Shown in pieces: positions 1-5,434 of a stretch of 5,488 nucleotides of DNA. The notes below the pieces were generated by a model. That model ran no database searches. It saw only the letters and a list, made by a program, of their open reading frames with translations, and had not been told where the DNA came from. Position 1 is the first letter of the stretch. The number at the start of each line of letters is the position of its first letter. Source of the DNA: Clostridiaceae bacterium (GTDB taxonomy: Bacteria > Bacillota_A > Clostridia > Acetivibrionales > Acetivibrionaceae); assembly GCA_012513545.1 (NCBI GenBank), contig JAAZCB010000621.1, positions 1 to 5,488 of the forward strand, read 5' to 3'. Both the position numbers and the translations under genes were made by a program.

Positions 1-243
1 ATCATGAAGGCTAATGTCCTCGTGGTGGTTGCAGGAATGGAAGGGGCTCTGGCAAGTGTTGTCAGCGGTCTGGTTGATAAACCTGTAATAGCTGTTCCGA
101 CTAGTGTGGGGTATGGTGCTAATTTCAAAGGGTTATCGGCACTGCTTACTATGCTTAACAGCTGTGCTACCGGTATTGGTGTAGTCAATATAGACAACGG
201 CTTTGGCGCGGGTTTCCTCGCCGGTATGATTAACAAATTGTAA
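1..243 (+). CDS. larB: LarB, nickel-pincer cofactor biosynthesis carboxylase (3' part only)
   Basis: This is the C-terminal 80 codons of a gene cut by the left edge; frame 1 is open from base 1 to TAA at 241-243. The Met at base 4 is internal, because the family's AIR-carboxylase (PurE-like) fold is already under way there. Visible conserved stretches are [37 protein letters not shown] and [11 protein letters not shown]. The family reaction is carboxylation and hydrolysis of nicotinic acid adenine dinucleotide to pyridinium-3,5-biscarboxylic acid mononucleotide, the first step to the NPN cofactor. The cysteine of NSCATG lies 25 residues from the C terminus, the same distance I recall for the active-site Cys221 of the 246-residue Lactobacillus plantarum LarB. 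It is followed 19 bases later by larC, as in lar operons. PurE itself is the alternative, but the larC neighbour and the sequence favour LarB. Confidence 0.93.
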   Translation: MMKANVLVVVAGMEGALASVVSGLVDKPVIAVPTSVGYGANFKGLSALLTMLNSCATGIGVVNIDNGFGAGFLAGMINKL

Positions 244-262
244 GAAAGGGAGATTATAAGAA

Positions 263-1486
263 ATGAAGGTGCTTTATCTTGATTGCTTTTCGGGAATAAG
301 TGGAGACATGATGCTGGGAGCGCTTCTTGATCTGGGAATTGATCAGGATAAATTCAGAAGTGAATTGGAAAAACTGAAGCTGCCGGGTTTCCAAATTAAC
401 ATTGATAAAAAGATGATAAGCGGTATTGCAGTGACTGATGTTGAAGTTGTAGTGCATGAACATAATCATAATCATAATCATGGAAACGGGCATCATCATG
501 AAGATGACCATCACCACCACCATTGTGCACGCAACATTAATGATATTGAGCGGCTGATTGATGACAGCGGGTTAAGTGTTAACGTTAAGGATTTTAGTAA
601 ACGGGTGTTTGAAGAAATAGCAAAAGCTGAGGCAAGGGTACATAATATGGATATCGGGCAGGTTCATTTTCATGAGGTAGGGGCTGTCGATTCCATTGTT
701 GATATTGTGGGTGTTGCAATTTGCCTGGATTTATTGGGAGCAGACAGGGTTTATTGCTCTGCCCTTCATGATGGAAACGGTTTTATTGAATGTCAGCACG
801 GGAAGCTGCCGGTTCCTGTTCCTGCTGTTATGGAAATGTTAAAGAAAAGCGGAATACCATATATAACTGAAGATATAAATACAGAACTTGTTACACCTAC
901 AGGAATGGGGCTTGTAAAATGTCTTTCAGCAGGATTCGGAGTGATGCCGCCTATGACTGTAGATATGGTGGGATATGGGGCAGGAAAGAGAGAAACAGGA
1001 CGTTTTAATGCGCTAAGATGTGTTATGGGAGAGTTGCTGCAAGGGGAAGGGAAAGACGGAGAAATTTTAGTCCTCGAAACGAATATTGACGATATGAATC
1101 CCGAAATACTTGGGTATGTAATGGAAAGACTGTTTGAAAATGGTGCTCTTGATGTTTTTTATTCGCCTGTCTATATGAAAAAGAACAGACCTGGTATTAT
1201 GCTTACAGTTCTTTCTGAAAAAGATAACGAAGATAATCTGACGGGTATTATCATGGAAGAGACTTCAACCCTTGGAGTAAGAAAGTTCGTATCAAAAAGA
1301 CACATCCTTGGCAGAGAATTTAAGAAAGTAAACACACGATACGGTGAGGTCAGGGTTAAGGTGGCAGGGGAAGGTGCGTTTGGAAAGGCGGCTCCTGAAT
1401 ATGAGGACTGTGTTGAACTGGCGAAGAAGAACGGTGTTCCTCTGCGTAAAATCTATGATGAAGTAAACAGGTCTTTGAATTCATAA
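263..1486 (+). CDS. larC: LarC, nickel insertion protein (pyridinium-3,5-bisthiocarboxylate mononucleotide nickel chelatase)
   Basis: LarC inserts nickel into pyridinium-3,5-bisthiocarboxylic acid mononucleotide in a CTP-dependent cyclometallation, completing the NPN cofactor used by lactate racemase-type enzymes. The 407-residue protein starts with the family signature (LYLDCFSGISGDM, residues 4-16). It has HFHEVGAVDSIVDIVG at 135-150, TPTGMG at 211-216, and the C-terminal domain opening with LETNIDDMNPE (271-281) and VYMKKNRPG (303-311). Residues 65-87 form a histidine-rich stretch with 13 histidines in 23 positions, probably a nickel-binding or storage segment. The start follows AAGGGAGA at 246-253 with a 9-base spacer. 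Length is normal for full-length LarC. In L. plantarum the protein is made from larC1 and larC2 by programmed frameshifting; here both halves are in one uninterrupted frame. It is probably co-transcribed with larB, and no terminator is evident after its stop. Confidence 0.95.
   Translation: MKVLYLDCFSGISGDMMLGALLDLGIDQDKFRSELEKLKLPGFQINIDKKMISGIAVTDVEVVVHEHNHNHNHGNGHHHEDDHHHHHCARNINDIERLIDDSGLSVNVKDFSKRVFEEIAKAEARVHNMDIGQVHFHEVGAVDSIVDIVGVAICLDLLGADRVYCSALHDGNGFIECQHGKLPVPVPAVMEMLKKSGIPYITEDINTELVTPTGMGLVKCLSAGFGVMPPMTVDMVGYGAGKRETGRFNALRCVMGELLQGEGKDGEILVLETNIDDMNPEILGYVMERLFENGALDVFYSPVYMKKNRPGIMLTVLSEKDNEDNLTGIIMEETSTLGVRKFVSKRHILGREFKKVNTRYGEVRVKVAGEGAFGKAAPEYEDCVELAKKNGVPLRKIYDEVNRSLNS
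461..523 (+). repeat. Short CAT-rich tandem repeat coding the LarC histidine segment
   Basis: Inside larC, the hexamer CATAAT occurs three and a half times in a row (461-481), coding alternating His-Asn. A second run of CAT/CAC codons at 491-523 codes HHH and then HHHHH separated by acidic residues. The hexamer repeats keep the reading frame, so copy-number change would lengthen or shorten the metal-binding segment without breaking the gene. Confidence 0.8.
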
Positions 1487-1492
1487 TATAAT
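1464..1492 (+). promoter_or_regulatory. Possible sigma-A promoter for the radical SAM gene
   Basis: TAAACA at 1464-1469 and a perfect TATAAT at 1487-1492 are separated by 17 bases. Transcription would start near 1499 and leave about 70 bases of leader before the ATG at 1569. The -35 is only a 4/6 match and lies in the end of larC, so readthrough from larC is an equally good explanation. A second TATAAT at 1549-1554 is less likely, because its start site would fall inside the ribosome binding site. Confidence 0.3.
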
Positions 1493-1568
1493 AAGTGTGA
1501 AAGTTTAATTATTATGTATTGTTGATATAGAAAAATACAAAAACGATGTATAATACGGAAAGGTAAAA

Positions 1569-2522
1569 ATGCTGTATAATAAGTTCTCTGAATACTTGAA
1601 GAATAAATATGGTTCGAAAGTATACAAACTGCCTCTTAATCTGCCTGTAACGTGTCCTAACAGGGATGGCAGACTCAGCAGCAAGGGGTGTATTTTCTGC
1701 GGTGAGGAAGGCGCAGGCTTTGAAAACCTTCCCAATTTTCTAAGTGTTAAAGAACAGCTTGAACATAATTCAAAATATATAGGCGAAAACTATAAGTCAC
1801 AGAAGTTTATTGCATACTTCCAGAACTATTCGAATACCTACATGCCTTTTGGGGACTTTGAAAGATATGTACAGGAAGCTGTAGCAGAAAACATTGTGGC
1901 AATATATATTTCTACACGTCCTGACTGCATATCAAAAAAATATCTTGAGTTCTTGAAAGGCCTTAAGATGTCAAAGCAAATCGACATAGTTATTGAACTT
2001 GGACTTCAGACGGTCAATTACCATACATTGAAGCTGTTGAACCGTGGACACCTTCTTGCAGAGTTTATTGATTCAGTAATCTCAATAAAAGAGTTTGGAC
2101 TTGAGTCCTGTGCCCATTATATTATGGACCTTCCAATGGATTCATGTCTTGATGTTATTGAAGGAGCGAGAATCCTTTCGGCTCTTGGGGTAAATCAGGT
2201 AAAATGCCATTCTCTTTATATATTAAAAGATACAGAGATGGGTAGAATGTATGAGAAAAGAGAAATAGTCCCACTGGGTATAGAGGAATACATTGACAGG
2301 GCAATCAAGTTTCTGGAATACCTTGATCCTTCCATAGTTGTTCAAAGGCTGATTGGTCGGGCACCTAAGGAAAGAAGCCTGTTCTGTAACTGGGATACAA
2401 GCTGGTGGAAGATTCATGATATGCTTGAGAAGAGGATGGTTGAAGAAAAGACATATCAGGGAAGTAAGTTTGATTATCTTGATGGAAGTCAGTTAAGAGA
2501 AAAAGAGGACAGCTCCTTATGA
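1569..2522 (+). CDS. Radical SAM protein, YhcC/TIGR01212 family
   Basis: A 317-residue radical SAM enzyme of the family represented by E. coli YhcC (TIGR01212, COG1242). It should bind a [4Fe-4S] cluster and S-adenosylmethionine, but its substrate is not established to my knowledge. The cluster ligands are Cys29, Cys41 and Cys44, a C-x11-C-x2-C pattern. They sit in TCPNRDGR and GCIFCGEEGAGF, with Phe43 before the last Cys as is common for the superfamily. STRPDC at 115-120 and IELGLQTVNYHTLKLLNRGH at 132-151 are typical family blocks, as is the later HYIMDLP segment (173-179). The length is normal for the family. The start is well placed: GGAAAGG at 1557-1563 lies 5 bases before the ATG. The gene sits 82 bases after larC on the same strand but has no known link to NPN synthesis. 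It ends 34 bases from the end of the convergent nfnB. Confidence 0.9.
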   Translation: MLYNKFSEYLKNKYGSKVYKLPLNLPVTCPNRDGRLSSKGCIFCGEEGAGFENLPNFLSVKEQLEHNSKYIGENYKSQKFIAYFQNYSNTYMPFGDFERYVQEAVAENIVAIYISTRPDCISKKYLEFLKGLKMSKQIDIVIELGLQTVNYHTLKLLNRGHLLAEFIDSVISIKEFGLESCAHYIMDLPMDSCLDVIEGARILSALGVNQVKCHSLYILKDTEMGRMYEKREIVPLGIEEYIDRAIKFLEYLDPSIVVQRLIGRAPKERSLFCNWDTSWWKIHDMLEKRMVEEKTYQGSKFDYLDGSQLREKEDSSL

Positions 2523-2556
2523 CTCTTTATGAGTGACTTGGAACTATCCCCTTTTT

Positions 2557-3948
2557 TTAGTTTTGTTTTAAATACTCTGCTATTGCTTTTGCAGCTTTTT
2601 TTCCTGCTCCCATGGCAAGAATTACGGTTGCGGCACCTGTTACAGCATCGCCGCCTGCAAATACTCCGGGCTTGCTGGTAGCACCTGTATCTTCATCTGT
2701 GATGATACCTCCCCACTTTTGGGTGTCCAATCCGGGAGTTGTAGAGGTAATCATAGGATTGGGGGACTGACCTATGGCAATAATTACTGTTTCAACATCT
2801 AAAATGTATTCTGAACCTTGTTTTGCGACAGGCCGCCTTCTGCCTGAACTGTCGGGCTCGCCCAGGTCCATCTCAATGCATTCCATTCCTTTTACCCATC
2901 CGTCCTCAGTACCTATTATCCGTGTAGGATTGTTAAGAAGCTTGAATACAATACCTTCTTCCCTGGCATGATGTACTTCCTCAAGCCTTGCGGGCATTTC
3001 CGATTCTGAACGTCTGTACACTATATAGACATTTTCGGCTCCAAGTCTTTTGGCGCTTCTGGCTGCATCCATGGCCACATTGCCTCCACCGACTATGGCA
3101 ACATTTTTGCCCACTTTTACAGGAGTGTCGCAGTCCGGGAACTTGTATGCCTTCATGAGGTTAATCCTGGTCAGGAATTCATTGGCTGAATATACACCAT
3201 TCAAATTTTCGCCGGGTATACCCATGAAGCTTGGAAGACCGGCACCGGAGCCTATGAATACTGCGTCAAAGCCTTCTTCCTTTAACTCGTCAAGGGAAAG
3301 CACCTTACCTATAACCATATTGGTCTTAATATCTACACCCAGGTCTTTTATTTTAGATATCTCTTTTTGAACGAGTGCTTTAGGAAGTCTGAACTCCGGT
3401 ATTCCATACATTAATACCCCTCCAGGAACGTGGAATGCTTCGAATATTGTAACTTCAAAGCCTATTTTTGCAAGATCTCCGGCACATGTGAGACTTGCAG
3501 GACCTGAACCGATAACTGCTACCTTCTTTCCTTTCCCGGCAGGTTTTTCAGTGTCTGGCTTACAGTTTGCCATAAACCAGTCGGCAGCAAACCTTTCCAA
3601 TCTACCGATTGCAACAGATTCTCCCTTTTTGGCTCTTACGCAGAACAACTCACACTGTGTTTCCTGTGGGCATACCCTTCCACAGATTGCAGGCAGACTG
3701 TTGGTTTCCTGTATTTTTTCATAAGCTTCTTCAAATTTTCCTTCAGCAATAAGGCTTACAAATTCAGGTATTTTAACATTAACAGGGCAGCCTTCCATAC
3801 AAGGCTTGTGTTTGCAGTTAAGGCATCTCTGAGCTTCTTCAATTGCCATCTGTTCAGTATAACCAAGAGCAACCTCAAGAAAATTCTTATTTCGTACATT
3901 CGGATCCTGCTCAGGCATATTTACCTTTTTTGGTGACATATTAGGCAT
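2557..3948 (-). CDS. nfnB: NfnB, large subunit of NADH-dependent reduced ferredoxin:NADP+ oxidoreductase (often annotated as GltA/GltD-like glutamate synthase)
   Basis: NfnB is the large, NADP(H)-binding subunit of the cytoplasmic flavin-based electron-bifurcating transhydrogenase NfnAB, which uses NADH plus reduced ferredoxin to reduce two NADP+. Counting from the ATG at 3948, the protein is 463 residues. An N-terminal GltD-type iron-sulfur domain carries Cys42, 45, 50, 54 and Cys89, 93, 99, 103. Glu96 sits between the last groups, where structures of this family show an unusual Glu ligand to one [4Fe-4S] cluster. VAVIGSGPAS at 143-152 binds FAD. VAIVGGGNVAMDAAR at 283-297 and YRR at 311-313 are the NADP(H) site. 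GVFAGGDAVTGAA at 428-440 closes the FAD fold. A GTG nine bases upstream is in frame but lies within the ribosome binding site. The homotetrameric glutamate synthase label is a known look-alike; the adjoining nfnA and the absence of a large GltB-type subunit favour Nfn. Confidence 0.93.
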   Translation of the reverse strand: MPNMSPKKVNMPEQDPNVRNKNFLEVALGYTEQMAIEEAQRCLNCKHKPCMEGCPVNVKIPEFVSLIAEGKFEEAYEKIQETNSLPAICGRVCPQETQCELFCVRAKKGESVAIGRLERFAADWFMANCKPDTEKPAGKGKKVAVIGSGPASLTCAGDLAKIGFEVTIFEAFHVPGGVLMYGIPEFRLPKALVQKEISKIKDLGVDIKTNMVIGKVLSLDELKEEGFDAVFIGSGAGLPSFMGIPGENLNGVYSANEFLTRINLMKAYKFPDCDTPVKVGKNVAIVGGGNVAMDAARSAKRLGAENVYIVYRRSESEMPARLEEVHHAREEGIVFKLLNNPTRIIGTEDGWVKGMECIEMDLGEPDSSGRRRPVAKQGSEYILDVETVIIAIGQSPNPMITSTTPGLDTQKWGGIITDEDTGATSKPGVFAGGDAVTGAATVILAMGAGKKAAKAIAEYLKQN

Positions 3949-4783
3949 TTTCTTCACCTCTTAATCTGCACCTGTGTTCATTTGAGGTGCTTTCTTCCTT
4001 TTTGTAAATGTTCTGTCTTCTCATAGCTTCGTCAAAATCAACTTCGTGACCGTCGAAGTCCGGGCCGTCAACACATGCAAACTTTACCTTACCACCTACG
4101 GTTACCCTGCACCCGCCGCACATTCCGGTACCATCGACCATAACAGGATTCATGCTTACTATTGTCTTTATTCCATATTGCCTTGTCAGGTTGCTAATGC
4201 CCTTCATCATAATCAAAGGACCAATTGCAATGACCAGGTCGTATTTGTTTCCTTCTTCAATGAGCTTTTTTAGTGCATCGGTAACAAAACCCTTGTTACC
4301 ATTAGAGCCATCATCGGTAGTAATAACAAGCAGGCTGCTTGCTGCTTGCATTTCTTTCTCCATTATTATAAGGTCTTTATTCCTGAAACCTGTTATTGCG
4401 TGGACCTCAACTCCCATACTGTTAAGCTTTTTTGCCTGTGGATAGGCGATTGCCGTACCAAGTCCTCCACCGATAACAGCAACTTTTTTAAGTCCGTCAA
4501 AGTGTGATGCAACTCCCAGGGGCCCTGCAAAGTCAAGAATGTTGTCGTTTTCCTTGAGGGCTCCAAGAGCTTTAGTTGTTTTGCCGACTTCCTGAAACAC
4601 AATTGTTACCGTACCTTTATCACGATCATAGTCAGCAATAGTCAGAGGTATTCTTTCTCCATCTTCGTCCACCCGAAGCATTATAAATTGTCCGGGTTCA
4701 GCTTTTCTTGCCACATATGGAGCTTCTATCTCCATAAGCTTTACTGAAGTATTTAATTCCACTTTTCTTACAATCCTGAACAT
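3941..4783 (-). CDS. nfnA: NfnA, small FAD/[2Fe-2S] subunit of NADH-dependent reduced ferredoxin:NADP+ oxidoreductase
   Basis: NfnA is the NAD(H)-binding, ferredoxin-reductase-fold subunit that works with NfnB in electron bifurcation in the cytoplasm. The 280-residue protein has a FAD-binding beta barrel with RIPLTI at 44-49. An NAD-binding domain has VIGGGLGTA at 103-111. A C-terminal [2Fe-2S] region has Asp217, Cys222, Cys225 and Cys237 in DGTGMCGGC...C. The Asp plus three Cys arrangement is the unusual cluster coordination described for NfnA and separates it from the four-Cys PyrK of dihydroorotate dehydrogenase. Residues after about 260 form a charged tail with one extra Cys (272). The start is supported by AAGGAGGT ending six bases before the ATG. 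nfnA is first in the operon and overlaps nfnB by 8 bases, suggesting translational coupling. The automatic name would be sulfide dehydrogenase or dihydroorotate dehydrogenase electron transfer subunit. Confidence 0.93.
   Translation of the reverse strand: MFRIVRKVELNTSVKLMEIEAPYVARKAEPGQFIMLRVDEDGERIPLTIADYDRDKGTVTIVFQEVGKTTKALGALKENDNILDFAGPLGVASHFDGLKKVAVIGGGLGTAIAYPQAKKLNSMGVEVHAITGFRNKDLIIMEKEMQAASSLLVITTDDGSNGNKGFVTDALKKLIEEGNKYDLVIAIGPLIMMKGISNLTRQYGIKTIVSMNPVMVDGTGMCGGCRVTVGGKVKFACVDGPDFDGHEVDFDEAMRRQNIYKKEESTSNEHRCRLRGEENA
3955..3961 (-). promoter_or_regulatory. Ribosome binding site that sets the nfnB start
   Basis: Read on the minus strand, AGAGGTG is followed by AAGAAA and then ATG (3948-3946), an ideal 6-base spacing. 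The in-frame GTG at 3957-3955 forms part of this site and has no separate site of its own. This makes the ATG the more likely start and removes three residues from the longest reading. Confidence 0.7.
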
Positions 4784-4789
4784 AATTAA

Positions 4790-4796
4790 CCTCCTT
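4790..4796 (-). promoter_or_regulatory. Strong ribosome binding site of nfnA
   Basis: The minus strand reads AAGGAGG with the spacer TTAATT before the ATG at 4783-4781, close to the full anti-16S complement. This predicts efficient initiation at this Met. Confidence 0.85.
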
Positions 4797-4851
4797 TTTT
4801 GACGGAAAATATATCTTAATCGAGGATGTAATCATTGAATTTAATATATTA

Positions 4852-4880
4852 ATTTTAAAAGCAATACATGTTTAAGTCAA
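4852..4880 (-). promoter_or_regulatory. Sigma-A promoter of the nfnAB operon
   Basis: On the minus strand, TTGACT (4880-4875) and TAAAAT (4857-4852) are separated by exactly 17 bases, each matching 5 of 6 consensus bases. The start of transcription would be near 4845, giving a leader of about 60 bases with no structure that I recognise. No other candidate of this quality lies between it and nfnA. Confidence 0.7.
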
Positions 4881-5059
4881 TTGTAAATATTATATTATTA
4901 CTCAAACTGTAAATCTATACAAAAAATAAAATTAATACCCATTTATTGTTTCCCCTGAGATACTTAAATTGAAACAGGTATTTTATACTTCTCCATAAAT
5001 AATGAAATTTTTATAGTAAATAAATCAATAAAATGAAAGTGTCTTTATCGTGGTCTTGC

Positions 5060-5103
5060 AAAAAAAGCATATTTTGCATAAGGGTTATAAATTTGAAATA
5101 TGC
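5060..5103 (-). terminator. Weak candidate rho-independent terminator, minus strand
   Basis: Read leftward, GCATATTT (5103-5096) can pair with AAATATGC (5074-5067) across a 21-base loop that holds its own small ATAA/TTAT hairpin. The stem is followed directly by seven T residues (5066-5060). The stem is only 8 bp with two GC pairs, and no minus-strand gene is visible to its right. It could end a transcript entering from outside the window, or be chance structure. Confidence 0.25.
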
Positions 5104-5185
5104 CGAATTGAAAGGGAAATAGCATGGTTGGGCTTATGATGTAATAGTTATTAAAATTAATTTTCGAATCTACAAACATTTTTTC

Positions 5186-5214
5186 TTGCATTTGCTATTT
5201 CTATTTGTTATAAT
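5186..5214 (+). promoter_or_regulatory. Rightward promoter P1 with extended -10
   Basis: TTGCAT (5186-5191), a 17-base spacer and a perfect TATAAT (5209-5214) preceded by TG in the extended -10 position (TGtTATAAT from 5206). The start of transcription would be near 5221. The first three bases of the -35 match consensus; the extended -10 compensates for the weaker second half. It points away from nfnA, toward a gene outside the window. Confidence 0.6.
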
Positions 5215-5223
5215 TTAAACAAA
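5204..5223. promoter_or_regulatory. Rex-like redox operator overlapping the P1 -10
   Basis: TTGTTATAATTTAAACAA at 5205-5222 agrees with 12 of the 14 specified positions of the published Rex consensus TTGTTAA-N4-TTAACAA, and the outer dyad extends to 20 bases. It covers the -10 hexamer, so a bound repressor would block P1. Rex senses the NADH/NAD+ ratio in Firmicutes. Chance is a real alternative, because the -10 itself supplies several of the AT matches. Confidence 0.4.
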
Positions 5224-5246
5224 GAAACATACCACATCGATTAATC

Positions 5247-5267
5247 CCCCAAACTTTTATTTTGGGG
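5247..5267 (+). promoter_or_regulatory. CCCCAAA/TTTGGGG leader hairpin or operator
   Basis: A perfect 7-bp inverted repeat with a 7-base loop (CTTTTAT) lies about 26 bases into the predicted P1 transcript. Four consecutive GC pairs make it the most stable local hairpin in an otherwise AT-rich region. No T-run follows, so it is not a standard terminator; it could be an RNA-stability or attenuation element or a protein-binding dyad. Confidence 0.5.
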
Positions 5268-5333
5268 TATACAATGGAGTATGCCGTATAAAATACAGGG
5301 ATATATGCCTAAGCTATATACAAGGAAGTATAT
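5268..5333 (+). repeat. Three phased ATAC-N6-GTAT-type repeats upstream of P2
   Basis: Copies begin at 5268 (TATACAATGGAGTATGCC), 5292 (AATACAGGGATATATGCC) and 5317 (TATACAAGGAAGTAT), with spacings of 24 and 25 bases. Copies 1 and 3 share 13 of 15 bases; copies 1 and 2 share 12 of 18, including the GCC tail. Copies 1 and 3 each carry the dyad ATAC-N6-GTAT, and copy 3 extends to ATATAC-N6-GTATAT (5316-5333). Copy 2 has lost one half-site. The array ends at the -35 of P2, the position expected for an activator or repressor site. Confidence 0.5.
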
Positions 5334-5360
5334 TGACTTGAAGTAAGGTAAAATTATATT
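5333..5360 (+). promoter_or_regulatory. Rightward promoter P2
   Basis: TTGACT (5333-5338), a 16-base spacer and TATATT (5355-5360); each hexamer matches 5 of 6 consensus bases. Transcription would begin near 5367, leaving about 50 bases before the ATG at 5417. The -35 overlaps the last base of the third ATAC-N6-GTAT dyad. Confidence 0.55.
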
Positions 5361-5404
5361 CTCATGTATATGAATTTAATATTAGTCTTTCTGTAAACTT
5401 GAAA

Positions 5405-5434
5405 GGGAGTAATTTCATGTCGTTAATGACATAA
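5405..5434 (+). other. Shine-Dalgarno site plus five-codon micro-ORF that is a near-palindrome
   Basis: GGGAG (5405-5409, within AAAGGGAG) lies 7 bases before ATG at 5417. The frame reads Met-Ser-Leu-Met-Thr and stops at TAA (5432-5434). The bases ATGTCGTTAATGACAT (5417-5432) form a 16-base dyad with a single imperfect pair, a G-T wobble in RNA. It could be a translated leader peptide, an operator, or an RNA hairpin covering a start site. It could also be the start of a gene broken by a stop. It is too short to call a CDS. Confidence 0.35.

Noticed and set aside
254..523. Minus-strand frame opposite the start of larC with a Met/Val/Ile-rich beginning resembling a signal peptide
   Set aside because: It is the antisense of the larC histidine codons (CAT read backward gives ATG Met codons). 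It has no ribosome binding site and lies wholly within a confident gene.
1050..1080. Site for a larC1/larC2-type programmed frameshift at the domain junction
   Set aside because: The frame is continuous through the junction and downstream residues match the LarC C-terminal domain, so no frameshift is needed.
2497..2558. Possible bidirectional terminator between the convergent radical SAM gene and nfnB
   Set aside because: Only 4-bp stems are present (ACTC/GAGT at 2522-2534, AGGA/TCCT near 2507-2518). The T7 run at 2552-2558 is 17 bases away from the nearest of these. Neither strand has a convincing stem plus T-tract.
2774..3724. Several plus-strand frames of 65-106 codons opposite nfnB
   Set aside because: They mirror the codon pattern of nfnB on the other strand, lack start signals and show no recognisable protein features. 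The same holds for the frames opposite nfnA at 4046-4445.
5111..5144. AAAGGG followed by ATG at 5124 and a six-codon frame (Met-Val-Gly-Leu-Met-Met)
   Set aside because: There is no promoter at suitable distance and no dyad. The TTGAAAGGGA shared with 5399-5408 is short enough to be chance in AT- and purine-rich DNA.
5246..5288. CCCCCAAA followed later by CGTA as a possible SigI-type (biomass-sensing) promoter
   Set aside because: The -35-like CCCCCAAA and the CGTA are separated by about 31 bases, too far for a promoter. The C-run is better explained as one arm of the local hairpin.
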